Under the pieces are notes generated by a model that was given only the letters and a program-made list of their open reading frames with translations, searched no databases and was not told the DNA's origin. From Pantoea sp. IMH (lineage in GTDB: Bacteria > Pseudomonadota > Gammaproteobacteria > Enterobacterales > Enterobacteriaceae): a stretch of 64,000 bases of DNA. This document shows, piece by piece, positions 37,211-49,232 of the stretch. The position numbers were made by a program, and so were the translations under genes. The DNA lies in contig NZ_JFGT01000007.1 in assembly GCF_000599885.1 (NCBI RefSeq), positions 1 to 64,000 on the forward strand. Direction: 5' to 3'. How positions within the stretch are numbered: position 1 is the stretch's first letter; each line of letters starts with the position of its first letter.

Positions 37211-37926
37211 TACGCCTCCTGTAACGATGTCAGAATGGACGCCAGTGTCGCTGCCGGGTCAGCAGATTGCGTCACTGGCCGGCCTATTACCATATAGTCC
37301 ACGCCAGCCAGTCGTGCCTGTTGCGGCGTCATAATGCGGCGCTGATCGCCCGCATCGCTGCCTGCAGGACGGATCCCTGGCGTGACTAACTTGAATTCCT
37401 GGCCCAGTGCCTGTTTTAACCGTACTGCCTCATGCGCCGAACAGACCACACCATCCAGACCACATTGATGCGTGAGACGCGCCAGACGCTCAGCATGATC
37501 GGCCGGAGAAACATTGATACCCAGCCCTTTCAGATCCTCTGCATCCATGCTGGTTAATACCGTGACGGCAATTAACAGCGGCGCATCTTTACCGAACGGC
37601 AGTAGTGCTTCCCGCGCCGCCGTCATCATGCGCGCTCCCCCGCTGGCGTGAACGTTAACCATCCAGACGCCCAGATCGGCTGCCGCCGCAACGGCATGAG
37701 CGGTGGTATTAGGGATGTCGTGAAATTTCAAATCGAGAAAAACGTCAAAACCCCGGTTTTGCAGATCGCGCACCAGCTGTGGACCAAATAAGGTGAACAT
37801 CTCTTTGCCCACTTTCAGGCGGCAGCTGGCAGGATCAATACCGTCAACAAAGGTCATGGCGCTGTGAAGGTCAGCGTAATCTAACGCCAGCAGAATCGGT
37901 GAATCTGTTACCTGAGGTGAATGCAT
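37210..37926 (-). CDS. pyrF: Orotidine 5'-phosphate decarboxylase
   Basis: Last step of UMP synthesis: decarboxylation of OMP. 238 residues in a TIM barrel; the catalytic Lys/Asp array is in [12 protein letters not shown], and the phosphate loop in VTPGIRP and IGRPVTQS. The frame extends to 37998, but AGGGG six bases before ATG 37926 and the family N-terminus support the shorter start. Confidence 0.96.
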   Translation of the reverse strand: MHSPQVTDSPILLALDYADLHSAMTFVDGIDPASCRLKVGKEMFTLFGPQLVRDLQNRGFDVFLDLKFHDIPNTTAHAVAAAADLGVWMVNVHASGGARMMTAAREALLPFGKDAPLLIAVTVLTSMDAEDLKGLGINVSPADHAERLARLTHQCGLDGVVCSAHEAVRLKQALGQEFKLVTPGIRPAGSDAGDQRRIMTPQQARLAGVDYMVIGRPVTQSADPAATLASILTSLQEA

Positions 37927-38172
37927 GATAAGCCCCTGAAAGTGATGCACCGGCCGGCGCAGGTGATAAACGGCAAGCATTCTACCTGTGAGAGGCAAAA
38001 AATCACAGGTACCCCTCTGACTTTTCTCCGTTATTCACTGTCAGACTGAACCAAACACCGATGTCTCAGGTATTGTGATGTTCTGAAATTAATTAGTATG
38101 TTGTAACTAAAAAAAGATCGCTTGAGAAGGGCAACATTATTTTGTGCACCCAGTCTCTGTAGCGGAATATCG

Positions 38173-39342
38173 TTACTGGCCATCAAGGCCGCGGATCGGT
38201 TTTACCGATGACCAGGCACGGCAGGATGGACAGTGCCAGTAAAGAGCATGTGCGGTGAAGCCGCATTTGTGACAGCGGTAGCGTGGTTTAGTGCGGATCT
38301 GCTCGCCTACCATGTCGCGCAGAACCATCAGGCTCTCTTTCGCTCTGCCATCTTCAGCTTCATGCAGGTGAAAATCCATCAGGCGATGAAACACCCGCAT
38401 CGTAGGATGGCGTTGCAGCTGCCGGTTGATGTAGAGTTGCGCGACTTCCCCGCCCTCTTCATGCTCAATGACCTCAGAAAGATAAAGCTCTGCCACCGCG
38501 CCCGTATTCTCTTCCACGCAGCGTTTAAGATAGTCAGCCCAAGCCTCGGGCTGATTAAGCTCCCGGTAGCAGGTTTCCAGCATTTCCAGCGTTTCGCTGA
38601 CCAGCTCTTTATCCTGCTCCAGCACGCGTTTTAACTGCTCAACGGCCTTCGCATATTCACGGTTCGCCATAAAAATGCGCCCCATCATGATCGATACCCT
38701 GGCACTTTGCCGATCGGCCGATTCGGCTTTTTTAAGCAGCCCCATCGCCCGATCCAGATCATCGCTGCCCATTGCCTGTAGCGCCAGCTCACAATAGAAG
38801 TGCGCGATTTCCATCCGCTGCTTATCTTTACCAAGCTTGACCAGCCGTTCCGCCACTTCTATTGCCTTTGGCCAGTCGCTGGTCGCCTGATGGATAATCA
38901 GTAGCTGCTGAAGCGCGCCGACGCGGAAATCGGTTTCATCCACCAGTTGGGCAAACATCTCTTCGGCACGATCGTAAAAGCCAGCCGCCATATAGTCGCG
39001 GCCGAGCTGCTGTACGGCCAGGAGACGCTGATCGTAGGTGAGAGAGGCACTTTCCATCAGCGCCTGGTGAATGCGGATAGCGCGGTCCACTTCGCCTCTG
39101 GAGCGGAAAAGGTTACCCAGTGTCAGGTGAGCCTCGACGGTACCACTGTCCTCTTTCAGCATATCGAGAAAAAGATCGACCGCTTTATCCTGCTGATTGG
39201 AAAGCAGGAAGTTGACGCCAGCGACATAATCCCGTGAAAGGCGACTGGCTTCCTGTTGCTTGTTCTGTTGCGCACTTCTGCGTCCCATATACCAGCCGTA
39301 GGCGGCGGCGACGGGGAGTAACAGAAACAGCAATTCCAGCAT
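38173..39342 (-). CDS. lapB: Lipopolysaccharide assembly protein B (LapB/YciM)
   Basis: Inner-membrane anchored TPR protein, 389 residues, that with FtsH and YejM controls LpxC stability and thus LPS amount. One N-terminal helix (LLFLLLPVAAAYGWYMGRRS), about nine TPR motifs (roughly 35-330) and a C-terminal rubredoxin-like zinc module with CHKCG and CPSC. It follows lapA by six bases; the two are co-expressed. Confidence 0.96.
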   Translation of the reverse strand: MLELLFLLLPVAAAYGWYMGRRSAQQNKQQEASRLSRDYVAGVNFLLSNQQDKAVDLFLDMLKEDSGTVEAHLTLGNLFRSRGEVDRAIRIHQALMESASLTYDQRLLAVQQLGRDYMAAGFYDRAEEMFAQLVDETDFRVGALQQLLIIHQATSDWPKAIEVAERLVKLGKDKQRMEIAHFYCELALQAMGSDDLDRAMGLLKKAESADRQSARVSIMMGRIFMANREYAKAVEQLKRVLEQDKELVSETLEMLETCYRELNQPEAWADYLKRCVEENTGAVAELYLSEVIEHEEGGEVAQLYINRQLQRHPTMRVFHRLMDFHLHEAEDGRAKESLMVLRDMVGEQIRTKPRYRCHKCGFTAHALYWHCPSCRAWSSVKPIRGLDGQ

Positions 39343-39348
39343 GAGTAA

Positions 39349-39657
39349 TTATTCCTTAATAGCAGGCACAGGTGACGTTGTCACTGGTTGCTCTGCCTGC
39401 CCCAGCTGCTGCTGGAGACGTTTCAGTTTACGTTGAGAGTGCGCCAGCGAAACCCGCAGGCGAAGCCAGAACAGTCCGCAAATAGCCCACCCCAGGACAA
39501 AACCAGCGGCAAACAGCGATGCCAGCAGCGTTGAAATCCGAAATTGCCCCTGCGCGAGGAGATAGTTGAAAGTGACTATCTGATCGTTATGTGCCCCAAG
39601 CGTCACAGAGATAATAAAGATCGCTAAGACAAGTAAGAAAATCAGCAAATATTTCAC
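39349..39657 (-). CDS. lapA: Lipopolysaccharide assembly protein A (LapA/YciS)
   Basis: A 102-residue inner-membrane protein with two helices (YLLIFLLVLAIFIISVTLGA; LLASLFAAGFVLGWAICGLF) and a cytoplasmic coiled coil (SQRKLKRLQQQLGQ). An upstream frame to 39771 exists, but the family begins at KYLLIFLL; the GTG at 39657 gives exactly the E. coli length and has GGGA upstream. It works with LapB in LPS biogenesis. Confidence 0.92.
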   Translation of the reverse strand: MKYLLIFLLVLAIFIISVTLGAHNDQIVTFNYLLAQGQFRISTLLASLFAAGFVLGWAICGLFWLRLRVSLAHSQRKLKRLQQQLGQAEQPVTTSPVPAIKE

Positions 39658-39796
39658 AGTCCGTCCCATAGTCTGATGATTACCAGATGAATTATGCCAA
39701 AAAAAATGCCCGGTTGCTTGCCAAACATCAGCGCGAGGCTGGACGCGGGAAACAGACTTTCGCTGCATCACTGTTATGGGGGCAAAAGCCCGAAAC

Positions 39797-40561
39797 TCAA
39801 TTCTCGCGTTCGCGAGCTTCTATCTCCTGATGCTCGACCGGCGGCACGGTCAGCGGGCCAGCAAAGCGCTGTACCAGCCAGGTGGCGAGCGTCACCAGCA
39901 GCCAGCTTATCAGGGTTGAAGTGACCAAATCCCGCGGCCAGTGCATTCCCAGCACCAGACGACTCACCATCACGCCGGTCGCCCAGACGATCAGGAAAAC
40001 GACCGTGACCATGCGCCGGCGGGGCCAGAGCAAGCCAATGCCCAGCAGCGCCCAGCTTGCGGCAAACATAGTATGGCCGGAAGGAAACGCGAAGCCCGTT
40101 TCGAAGGCCCAGTGATCTTTTAACCATTGGGGAAGCAGCGCTTCATTTTTTATCCTCTTCACCACCTGTTGACTACGAAGCTCGCGATCCTGGCCGTAAA
40201 AAAGCTGCGGATTCAGCCCCTGAGTCTTCTCAAGCCAGAGTACATAGGGGCGCGGCTCCTGCACCTGCTCTTTGATATAACTTTTACTGTATTGGCCGGT
40301 CAGCAGTGCGGCGGTAACGATCAGCAACAGGATGAGGGCGGGTTTTATGCGGAAACGCAGGCACCAGAGAAACCAGCCGCAGAAAAGCACACTGGTCACT
40401 ATTCCCCAGGGCCGGGTGACGGTTTCAGTTACCCAGAACAGCGCTTTATAGCCTGCTCCCATTTCCACAGGATGCCACTGCCAGCCAGAGAGCCATACGC
40501 CAACCGGCATAATCAGTAGTAACAGCGTGCCCAGCGTGGTGCGTTTCATAATATCTAACAT
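39797..40561 (-). CDS. pgpB: Phosphatidylglycerophosphatase B
   Basis: PAP2-family lipid phosphatase acting on phosphatidylglycerophosphate and undecaprenyl pyrophosphate. 254 residues, as in E. coli, with about six helices and the three PAP2 motifs: KEQVQEPRP, PSGHT and SRLVLGMHWPRD. AAGG before ATG 40561 supports that start over 40630. Confidence 0.95.
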   Translation of the reverse strand: MLDIMKRTTLGTLLLLIMPVGVWLSGWQWHPVEMGAGYKALFWVTETVTRPWGIVTSVLFCGWFLWCLRFRIKPALILLLIVTAALLTGQYSKSYIKEQVQEPRPYVLWLEKTQGLNPQLFYGQDRELRSQQVVKRIKNEALLPQWLKDHWAFETGFAFPSGHTMFAASWALLGIGLLWPRRRMVTVVFLIVWATGVMVSRLVLGMHWPRDLVTSTLISWLLVTLATWLVQRFAGPLTVPPVEHQEIEAREREN

Positions 40562-40791
40562 AGTTGACCTTAACACCGGTTCTGGCCTGCTGACCTGATC
40601 CAAAGAATTGTTGACCAAAAATAATAACATACTGGCGCAGAAGGTGATAATTGTGCGCTATTAGAGCAATCACACTATCTCGCTTACCGTCGCAGGATTG
40701 ATTGTGGCAAAATAGGCGGCATGACATGTCAGTAAGCTGACAGCGCGCTACCATGATGATAGCGCAACATCTTAAGATTCTGGAGAATCAC

Positions 40792-41385
40792 ATGCAGCTT
40801 AAGAAGGTGGCAGAAGCCAAACTGCCGACGCCATGGGGCGATTTCCTTATGGTCGGTTTTGAAGAACTGGCAACCGGACAGGATCACGTTGCGCTGGTTT
40901 ATGGCGACATCACCAACAGCGAAGCCGTGCTGGCGCGCGTGCATTCAGAGTGCCTGACCGGTGATGCGCTGTTCAGCCTGCGATGTGACTGTGGTTTTCA
41001 GCTTGAGGCCGCGCTGAATCATATCGCCGAAGAAGGCCGGGGGGTGCTGCTCTATCATCGTCAGGAAGGACGTAATATCGGCCTGCTGAATAAAATCCGC
41101 GCCTATGCACTACAGGATAAGGGTTATGATACGGTTGAAGCCAATCATCAGCTGGGTTTTGCTGCCGATGAGCGGGACTTCACGCTTTGTGCCGATATGT
41201 TTAAGCTGTTGGGTGTGAACGAAGTCCGTCTGCTGACTAACAATCCCCGTAAGGTTGAGATCCTGAGCGAAGCCGGCATCAATATTGTCGAGCGCGTTCC
41301 GCTGATTGTGGGCCGTAATCCGGCAAACGCCCATTACCTTGATACCAAGGCGGCTAAAATGGGCCATTTGCTGACTAAAGATTAA
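40792..41385 (+). CDS. ribA: GTP cyclohydrolase II
   Basis: First step of riboflavin synthesis from GTP. 197 residues with zinc-binding cysteines in [14 protein letters not shown], the catalytic region [10 protein letters not shown], and the C-terminal [16 protein letters not shown] seven bases before ATG 40792 decides the start. Single gene, ending at a bidirectional terminator facing acnA. Confidence 0.97.
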   Translation: MQLKKVAEAKLPTPWGDFLMVGFEELATGQDHVALVYGDITNSEAVLARVHSECLTGDALFSLRCDCGFQLEAALNHIAEEGRGVLLYHRQEGRNIGLLNKIRAYALQDKGYDTVEANHQLGFAADERDFTLCADMFKLLGVNEVRLLTNNPRKVEILSEAGINIVERVPLIVGRNPANAHYLDTKAAKMGHLLTKD

Positions 41386-41397
41386 GAAACAGCAATA

Positions 41398-41427
41398 AAA
41401 AAGGGACGGAATTCCGTCCCTTTTTTT
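41398..41427. terminator. Bidirectional terminator between ribA and acnA
   Basis: A perfect palindrome GGGACGGAATTCCGTCCC (41403-41420) flanked by A6 and T7, serving ribA (plus) and acnA (minus). Confidence 0.92.
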
Positions 41428-44108
41428 CAGGTAAGCATATTTCGTATTACGTAATGCAATATGCCATCGTTCTGATAATAGGTCAGCTCATTACCGGTAT
41501 CGATGCGACACCGCGTCTCCAGCGTCACCTTCTCACCATTCGCACGCGTCAGCGTAACGCTGATCGTCCCGCCAGGCTTAAGACTGTCGAGGTTTTCCAC
41601 ATCGATCTGTTCATCCCCCGTTAACTGAAGCGTTTTTCTGCTTACGCCATCAGGGAATTCAAGAGGCAGGATGCCCATTCCGATCAGGTTTGAGCGGTGA
41701 ATACGTTCAAAGGATTCGGCAATAACGACCCGGATACCCAGCAGGCGCGGGCCTTTAGCCGCCCAGTCGCGACTGGAGCCTGAGCCATATTCTTTCCCGG
41801 CAATTACCGCCAGCGGGGTTCCCTGCTGCTGATATTTCATCGCGGCATCGTAAATCGCCATCTGCTCATTACCCGGCACAAAACGGGTAATCCCCCCTTC
41901 CACGCCCGGCACCATCTCATTACGAATACGGATATTGGCGAAAGTGCCGCGCATCATCACCTCATGGTTACCCCTGCGTGAGCCATAAGAGTTGAAATCG
42001 CCACGCTCTACACCATGCTCCTGAAGATAGCGGCCTGCGGGACTTTCCGCCTTGATGCTGCCGGCTGGGGAGATATGGTCGGTGGTCACCGAATCGCCGA
42101 GTATCGCCAGTATTCTTGCGCCCCGGATATCCGTCACCGGCGCAGGCTCTTTACCCATATCATCAAAGAATGGGGAAAGCCGGATATAGGTTGACCCCTC
42201 GTCCCAGTCATACGTCGCCGCTTCACTGACTTTGATCTCCTGCCACTCAGGCGTTCCTTCAAAAACTTCTGCATATTCTTTATGGAACATGTCCGTGGAG
42301 ACCAGCTGCACCGCCTCATCAATCTCTTCAGGTGAAGGCCAGATATCTTTGAGATAGACAGGCTTGCCCGTTTTATCTTCGCCAAGCGGATCCGTCGCCA
42401 GGTTAATATTCATGTTACCCGCCAGCGCATAAGCCACCACCAGCGGCGGAGAGGCCAGCCAGTTAGTTTTCACATAAGGATGGATACGCCCTTCAAAGTT
42501 ACGGTTACCGGAAAGCACAGCGCCCACGGTGAGGTCGCCTTCTTTGATCGCGCTTTCAACCGCATCGGGAAGCGGTCCGGAGTTACCGATACAGGTCGTG
42601 CAGCCGTAACCAACCAGATTAAAGCCTAGTTTATCGAGGTAAGGGGTAAGTCTCGCGGCGGCAAGATAATCTGATACCACTTTTGACCCTGGCGCCAGCG
42701 ACGCCTTCACCCAGGGTTTACGCTGCAGACCCAGCGTTACCGCTTTTTTCGCCAGCAGACCGGCAGCCATCAGGATGCTGGCGTTCGACGTATTGGTACA
42801 GGAAGTGATGGCTGAAATCACCACGGCACCATCCTCAAGATCGTGCTTCTGCCCCGTCTCACTATCCGTATAACTGACTGGTTTATGCTGTTTCTGCGCC
42901 TGATTGACTTCAAGCTCATTGCTGGCCTGAAACGCCTGCGGCACTTCCGCCAGCGAAACGCGATCCTGAGGGCGTTTTGGCCCGGCGAGGCTTGCTTCTA
43001 CAGTTCCCATATCCAGCGCTAGAGAACTGGTGAATACCGGTTCATCACCGGCATCGCGCCACAGTCCCTGCGCTTTGGTGTAGGCTTCTACCAGCGCAAC
43101 CTGCTCACTGCTGCGGCCAGTCAGTTTCAGGTAACCCAGCGTGACATCATCGACCGGGAAGAATCCGCAGGTGGCACCATATTCAGGAGCCATATTGGCG
43201 ATAGTTGCGCGATCTGCCAGCGGCAGGTCGTCCAGTCCGTCGCCGTAAAATTCAACAAATTTCCCCACCACGCCATGCTTACGCAGCATTTGTGTGACGG
43301 TCAGGACGAGGTCAGTTGCGGTGATGCCCGGCTTAAGCTTGCCGCTTAATTTGAAGCCAACAACGTCCGGGATCAACATGGATACCGGCTGACCCAGCAT
43401 TGCGGCCTCTGCCTCAATACCGCCAACGCCCCATCCCAGCACGCCGAGCGCGTTAATCATTGTGGTATGGGAATCGGTGCCGACCAGGGTATCGGGATAA
43501 GCGACTTCTTCACCATTGCGCGTTTCATGCCAGACAGATTTCCCCAGATATTCGAGGTTTACCTGGTGACAAATCCCCGTGCCCGGCGGGACCACGCTGA
43601 ATTTATTGAACGCTTTCTGGCCCCAGCGCAGGAAAACATAGCGTTCATGGTTGCGTTCCATTTCAAGACGAACGTTCTCTTCAAACGCATCGTCATTGCC
43701 AAATTTATCCACCGTAACGGAGTGATCTATCACCAGATCGACAGGCGACAGCGGATTCACTTTCGCCACGTCGCCGCCGAGGCGGTTTACCGCCTCACGC
43801 ATCGCGGCCAGGTCGACGACGGCGGGAACGCCAGTAAAGTCCTGCATCAGTACGCGGGCAGGCCGGTAGGCGATTTCACGATCGGCATGGGCGTTTTTCA
43901 ACCATCCGGCCAGCGCCGAGATATCTTCTGCCGTGACGGAGTCCTCATCCTGCCAGCGCAGCAGGTTTTCAAGCAGCACTTTCAGGGATTTGGGTAAGCG
44001 TGAAATATCACCGAGTTGCTCAGCGGCATGGGGAAGACTGTAGTAATGGTAACGTTGGCCTTTGACCTCCAGCGTATCCTTACTTATTTGGTGTAGGGTA
44101 GACGACAT
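41427..44108 (-). CDS. acnA: Aconitate hydratase A
   Basis: Stress-type aconitase of 893 residues (E. coli 891), converting citrate to isocitrate with a [4Fe-4S] cluster held by Cys in TSCTNTSN and [12 protein letters not shown]. The C-terminal swivel domain has [17 protein letters not shown] with active-site residues. In E. coli it is under SoxRS, Fur and RyhB-linked control; ryhB in this window makes that link plausible here. Strong AAGGAGGAG before ATG 44108; the GTG at 44111 is less likely. Confidence 0.97.
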   Translation of the reverse strand: MSSTLHQISKDTLEVKGQRYHYYSLPHAAEQLGDISRLPKSLKVLLENLLRWQDEDSVTAEDISALAGWLKNAHADREIAYRPARVLMQDFTGVPAVVDLAAMREAVNRLGGDVAKVNPLSPVDLVIDHSVTVDKFGNDDAFEENVRLEMERNHERYVFLRWGQKAFNKFSVVPPGTGICHQVNLEYLGKSVWHETRNGEEVAYPDTLVGTDSHTTMINALGVLGWGVGGIEAEAAMLGQPVSMLIPDVVGFKLSGKLKPGITATDLVLTVTQMLRKHGVVGKFVEFYGDGLDDLPLADRATIANMAPEYGATCGFFPVDDVTLGYLKLTGRSSEQVALVEAYTKAQGLWRDAGDEPVFTSSLALDMGTVEASLAGPKRPQDRVSLAEVPQAFQASNELEVNQAQKQHKPVSYTDSETGQKHDLEDGAVVISAITSCTNTSNASILMAAGLLAKKAVTLGLQRKPWVKASLAPGSKVVSDYLAAARLTPYLDKLGFNLVGYGCTTCIGNSGPLPDAVESAIKEGDLTVGAVLSGNRNFEGRIHPYVKTNWLASPPLVVAYALAGNMNINLATDPLGEDKTGKPVYLKDIWPSPEEIDEAVQLVSTDMFHKEYAEVFEGTPEWQEIKVSEAATYDWDEGSTYIRLSPFFDDMGKEPAPVTDIRGARILAILGDSVTTDHISPAGSIKAESPAGRYLQEHGVERGDFNSYGSRRGNHEVMMRGTFANIRIRNEMVPGVEGGITRFVPGNEQMAIYDAAMKYQQQGTPLAVIAGKEYGSGSSRDWAAKGPRLLGIRVVIAESFERIHRSNLIGMGILPLEFPDGVSRKTLQLTGDEQIDVENLDSLKPGGTISVTLTRANGEKVTLETRCRIDTGNELTYYQNDGILHYVIRNMLT

Positions 44109-44240
44109 CACTCCTCCTTTATGCGACTCTTTAAACAGATAACCTGAGTCATTACAGGGTCTGTTTTAAAGATAGTACAAACTTAAAGTAACGTTTTGAT
44201 AACAACGTGTAATGCGCACTTTTAGGAAAGGCTGCAACGC

Positions 44241-44276
44241 AAAAAAGCCCTGAGTTGTTAACCACAGGGCTTTTTT
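44241..44276. terminator. Bidirectional terminator upstream of acnA
   Basis: AAAAAAGCCCTG paired with CAGGGCTTTTTT around a loop containing GTTNNAAC. It ends the minus-strand peptide gene at 44307-44399 and insulates the acnA promoter. Confidence 0.85.
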
Positions 44277-44306
44277 GCGAAATTCTTTAAGAGGAGTGAT
44301 TCAGGG

Positions 44307-44399
44307 CTATCTGATTACCAGAAACATCCAGAGCAGACTCGCCCAGAATAATGCAGAGAAGGTCCAGGTACTAAACCAGGTCATTTGCGTTAAATTCAT
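44307..44399 (-). CDS. 30-aa single-pass membrane peptide
   Basis: Unlisted small gene: 30 residues, MNLTQMTWFSTWTFSALFWA then SLLWMFLVIR, one aromatic-rich transmembrane helix. It has a strong ribosome site (AAGGAG and AAGGA just before the ATG at 44399) and a strong terminator 30 bases downstream, which together argue for a real gene. E. coli has small membrane-peptide genes in the same acnA-cysB gap, and this may be a counterpart of one of them, but I cannot confirm which. Confidence 0.65.
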   Translation of the reverse strand: MNLTQMTWFSTWTFSALFWASLLWMFLVIR

Positions 44400-44600
44400 A
44401 TTTTCCTTCTCCTTTATTAAATTAATAAACCGTTCTTAATTGTAAATCTTTTAGAAACAACAACATAAAAACATAAAGCTTCTGAGCCATTTCGCGCTGG
44501 GCGACAGGCTACCCTGCCCTGACAGGCGGCAAATATTTAACGCACTATTTAATAGTTATATCCCCGGTAATAGGCACGGGTTATTGGTTATAGCGTTAAA

Positions 44601-44765
44601 TTACTTATTTGTTTTATCCATCATGGATTCGATAAAGTTACGCTGAAGTTGATTCAGGTTCCATGAATCCGGCACAGAGACCTCAGACGTTTCTTTGTCC
44701 TTGCAGTACGTCTCTTTCATCTTACGGGTTTGCTCTGATGTACGACTTAATGACTGAAGCTGCAT
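44601..44765 (-). CDS. yciX: Small protein YciX-like (54 aa)
   Basis: 54 polar residues: MQLQSLSRTSEQTRKMKETY, then a conserved-looking C-terminus NLNQLQRNFIESMMDKTNK; no membrane helix. The ATG at 44765 is two bases after the ymiA stop, with GGGG as ribosome site, so they form a two-gene operon as ymiA-yciX do in E. coli. The yciX name rests on this position and resemblance; an open frame extends upstream to 44843 but overlaps ymiA. Function unknown. Confidence 0.7.
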   Translation of the reverse strand: MQLQSLSRTSEQTRKMKETYCKDKETSEVSVPDSWNLNQLQRNFIESMMDKTNK

Positions 44766-44767
44766 AG

Positions 44768-44926
44768 TTAACCCCACATACGCCAAATCATGAATGCTGC
44801 AACAATCCAGAACACCGCTGAGCCGGCGAACACGGCTAACCATGCTTTGCGTTTCAGATTGCTGTTACGCTGGACTTTAAGGGCTTTATGCCCGAAGTCA
44901 TGTTGTGCTGTTAATCTGGTAGCCAT
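44768..44926 (-). CDS. ymiA: Small membrane protein YmiA
   Basis: 52 residues: a polar N-terminus, then NLKRKAWLAVFAGSAVFW and IVAAFMIWRMWG, a single membrane helix. The C-terminal half is clearly that of E. coli YmiA (ELKRKAWLAVFLGSALFW...WKVWG). The ribosome site at ATG 44926 is weak, so the exact N-terminus is less sure. Upstream of yciX in an operon. Role unknown. Confidence 0.85.
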   Translation of the reverse strand: MATRLTAQHDFGHKALKVQRNSNLKRKAWLAVFAGSAVFWIVAAFMIWRMWG

Positions 44927-45431
44927 AGTTTTTGATAATCACTCTCATTAGAAACGATTGTCTGAACCAATCAGAAATTAGGATGAATCCTAAACATTTT
45001 GCGAAGTGAAATCCAGTCATTTTTATTCAACAGAACGATTAATGGTATTTATCAAAGAAGATAAACTTTACCGCCTGTCATTAATAAAACTGATATCACA
45101 GTAGAAAAGATAAACGAAAATTCTTCCCCTTAACGCACCTGTTCAGATCCAATAATTTCTGTTGACCGTATTGAGACTCCTTTGAATCCGCACTCCTCAG
45201 CGCCTCGTTAACTAGAGTATGAGAATCATCCTGGTAACCCGCAAAGCGCACCGATGAAAAATGTGTACCGTTTCTCATTTAATGAATAACAATGGAAAAA
45301 CATGTGATAGATGTTTCATTTACGTAAAAATAATCAAAAGGCTTTATCGTTAAAACAACAAAAAGATCCATCTGATGATTAGAGAGCCGCGAAAGCGGCT
45401 CTTGACGGGGGAGAAAGAAGCGCGGTGGGTT
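44927..45431. other. Intergenic region between ymiA and cysB
   Basis: About 500 A/T-rich bases. It should hold the ymiA promoter. At 45383-45402 there is an 8-bp stem AGAGCCGC/GCGGCTCT with a GAAA loop, the likely cysB 3' hairpin, without an adjoining T tract. A 60-codon minus frame at 45096-45278 has no ribosome site or recognisable sequence and I do not call it. Confidence 0.6.
45383..45402 (-). terminator. Hairpin downstream of cysB
   Basis: Perfect 8-bp stem with GNRA tetraloop GAAA, 30 bases past the cysB stop; no immediate T run. Confidence 0.45.
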
Positions 45432-46451
<1,020 letters not shown>

Positions 46452-46564
46452 TCAGGCCAGAGGCGCTGAAGTTACCGGTCTAATGCAATTAGATAATAAG
46501 AAAGGAGATATCTATAACCACTATATCAAAGTTGAAGAAGATGTATAGCGTCAACGGGAGGTAG

Positions 46565-46594
46565 AAAAAGTGAGGGCCGGCAAAGGCCGGCCCT
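46565..46594 (-). terminator. topA terminator
   Basis: A 9-bp stem AGGGCCGGC/GCCGGCCCT with loop AAAG, then CACTTTTTC on the minus strand, directly after the topA stop. Confidence 0.85.
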
Positions 46595-46598
46595 GTGT

Positions 46599-49232
46599 TT
46601 ACTTTTTAGCAGAAGCCTTTTCCGCTTTGGCGTTGCTTTTTTCAGTCACAACCCATTTGCCATCAACGTAGAACGCGCTCCAGCCCGTCGCCTTGCCCTC
46701 TTTTTCGGTGCTGACATACTGCTGTTTGGTTTTACGGCTAAAGCGAACCACCGACTTATTGCCTTCGGCATCCGCTACAGGCGCATCGGCCAGATAACGG
46801 AGCTTTTCAGGCAGACGATCGCGAAAACGCTGAAGCTCTTCCACCAGTGGCGCGCGTGTTTCCCTTGATTTAGGGAAGGTGTTTGCCGCCAGGAAGACGC
46901 CCGCCGCACCGTCACGCAGAACAAAATACGCATCCGATTTTTCACACTGCAGTTCCGGCAATGGCACCGGATCTTCTTTCGGTGGTGCCACATCGCCGTT
47001 ACGCAGGATCTTACGGGTGTTTTTGCATTCGTCGTTGGTACAGGCCATGTACTTGCCAAAACGCCCCATTTTCAGGTGCATTTCAGAACCACATTTTTCG
47101 CACTCGACAACCGGGCCATCGTATCCTTTGATGCGGAACTCACCCTGTTCGATTTCGTAACCATCACAGCCTGGGTTGTTACCGCAGACGTGAAGCTTAC
47201 GCTGATTATCGATCAGATAGCTGTCCATTGCCGTGCCGCACTTCTGGCAGCGGCGACGGGCACGAAGCGCATTGGTTTCCGCATCTTCACCCTCAAGAAT
47301 ATTCAGGACTTCATTCTCAGGGATCAGGTTAATGGTCTGCTTGCAGCGCTCTTTAGGCGGCAGCGCATAGCCGGAACAGCCGAGGAAAACGCCGGTACTG
47401 GCGGTGCGGATGCCCATTTTACGGCCACAGGTCGGGCAGTCGATTGAGGTGAGGACCATCTGGTTCGGCTGCATGCCGCCCTCTTCCGGATCCTTATCCG
47501 CCTGTTCAAGCTGCTGGCTGAAATCGGCAAAGAACTGATCCAGCACGCCTTTCCACTGCGCCTCGTTATTGGCCACCTTATCGAGACTGTTTTCCATATG
47601 CGCGGTGAAATCGTAGTTCATCAGCTCACGGAAGTTAGCTTCCAGCCTGTCGGTGACGATTTCGCCCATCTTCTCCGCATAAAAGCGACGGCTTTCCACT
47701 TTGACGTAGCCGCGATCCTGAATGGTGGAGATAATGGACGCATAGGTAGAAGGACGACCAATTCCGCGTTTTTCCAGCTCGCGAACCAGCGAGGCTTCGC
47801 TGAAACGTGCTGGCGGCTTGGTAAAGTGCTGGCTTGGCTTCAGCTGCTGCAGCGTCAGCGTTTCGCCCACTTCAACCGGCGGCAGCGTACGATCTTCGTC
47901 GCCCTTGCGCAGCGCCGGCATCACTTTTGTCCAGCCGTCAAAACGCAGGGTGCGGCCTTTCGCTTTCAGTTTGAAATCGCCCGCCGTTACGGTCAGCGTG
48001 GTCGAGTCGTATTGTGCCGGCATCATCTGACAGGCCACAAACTGGCGCCAGATAAGCTGGTAGAGCTTCTGTGCATCCGCTTCCATATCTTTCAGATGGT
48101 CGGCCAGCACGCCCACGTCTGAAGGACGGATCGCTTCGTGCGCTTCCTGCGAGTTATCTTTGCTGGTATAGACGTTAGCGGCTTTCGGCAGGTACTTAGC
48201 GCCGAATTCATCTTCGATATAGCCGCGCACCATGCTGACCGCATCCTGGCTCAGGTTGGTGGAGTCGGTACGCATATAAGTGATGTGGCCAGCCTCGTAG
48301 AGACGCTGCGCCATCATCATCGTTTTCTTCACGCCGTAGCCAAGACGGGTGCTTGCCGCCTGCTGTAGCGTGGAGGTAATAAAAGGTGCACCCGGCTTGC
48401 TGCTGGTTGGCTTGTCTTCACGATCGGCTACCAGATAGCGCGCTTTCTCCAGCAGGCTGACCGCCGCCTGCGTCTGCTCGCCGTTGACCGGACGGAAAGG
48501 CTTATCGTGCTGATGCGTTACTTCCATCGGCAGAGCGGTGCCTTTCGGGGTGTTCAGATCGGCGTGAAGCTCCCAGTACTCTTCCGGAACAAAGGCTTTA
48601 ATTTCACGCTCGCGTTCCACCACCAGACGAACGGCAACGGACTGAACGCGACCGGCGGAAAGACCCCTGGCGATTTTCTTCCACAACAGAGGAGAAACCA
48701 TATAGCCCACAACACGGTCCATAAAGCGCCGTGCCTGCTGAGCATTTACCCTATCGATATTCAGTTCGCCCGGCTTTTCAAAAGCCTGGCGAATCGCATT
48801 CTTAGTAATTTCGTTAAAGACAACGCGGCTGAAGCGCGAGTCATCGCCGCCGATCACTTCCCGCAGGTGCCAGGCAATGGCTTCCCCTTCGCGGTCAAGG
48901 TCGGTTGCGAGATAGATGTGGTCAGCTTTCTCAGCCAGCGCTTTCAGTTCTGAAACGACCTTTTCTTTACCCGGCAGGATTTGATAATTCGCTTCCCAGC
49001 CGTGATAAGGATCGACGCCCATGCGGTTAACCAGCGCCGTCTTCTCATCCTTTTTAACTTTTTTGGTTGTTTTACTGGTTGTAGAGTCAGCGCTCTTTTT
49101 AACCGTTGATCCACTGGTCGGCAAATCGCGGATATGACCAACGCTGGATTTCACCACGTAGTCATTACCGAGATATTTATTGATCGTTTTGGCTTTTGCC
49201 GGGGACTCAACTATTACGAGAGCTTTGCCCAT
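46599..49232 (-). CDS. topA: DNA topoisomerase I
   Basis: Type IA topoisomerase relaxing negative supercoils. 877 residues (E. coli 865). TOPRIM domain at the N-terminus ([19 protein letters not shown], then [13 protein letters not shown]), active-site tyrosine in [13 protein letters not shown], and C-terminal zinc ribbons CPTCG, CQKCG and CEKCG, followed by a basic tail rich in Lys/Ala. AAAGG precedes ATG 49232. The extra residues are mostly a Lys/Thr/Ser-rich insert after the TOPRIM start ([20 protein letters not shown]). Confidence 0.97.
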   Translation of the reverse strand: MGKALVIVESPAKAKTINKYLGNDYVVKSSVGHIRDLPTSGSTVKKSADSTTSKTTKKVKKDEKTALVNRMGVDPYHGWEANYQILPGKEKVVSELKALAEKADHIYLATDLDREGEAIAWHLREVIGGDDSRFSRVVFNEITKNAIRQAFEKPGELNIDRVNAQQARRFMDRVVGYMVSPLLWKKIARGLSAGRVQSVAVRLVVEREREIKAFVPEEYWELHADLNTPKGTALPMEVTHQHDKPFRPVNGEQTQAAVSLLEKARYLVADREDKPTSSKPGAPFITSTLQQAASTRLGYGVKKTMMMAQRLYEAGHITYMRTDSTNLSQDAVSMVRGYIEDEFGAKYLPKAANVYTSKDNSQEAHEAIRPSDVGVLADHLKDMEADAQKLYQLIWRQFVACQMMPAQYDSTTLTVTAGDFKLKAKGRTLRFDGWTKVMPALRKGDEDRTLPPVEVGETLTLQQLKPSQHFTKPPARFSEASLVRELEKRGIGRPSTYASIISTIQDRGYVKVESRRFYAEKMGEIVTDRLEANFRELMNYDFTAHMENSLDKVANNEAQWKGVLDQFFADFSQQLEQADKDPEEGGMQPNQMVLTSIDCPTCGRKMGIRTASTGVFLGCSGYALPPKERCKQTINLIPENEVLNILEGEDAETNALRARRRCQKCGTAMDSYLIDNQRKLHVCGNNPGCDGYEIEQGEFRIKGYDGPVVECEKCGSEMHLKMGRFGKYMACTNDECKNTRKILRNGDVAPPKEDPVPLPELQCEKSDAYFVLRDGAAGVFLAANTFPKSRETRAPLVEELQRFRDRLPEKLRYLADAPVADAEGNKSVVRFSRKTKQQYVSTEKEGKATGWSAFYVDGKWVVTEKSNAKAEKASAKK

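Noticed and set aside
45096-45278. 60-codon minus-strand frame
   Set aside because: No ribosome site and no recognisable features in an A/T-rich intergenic region.
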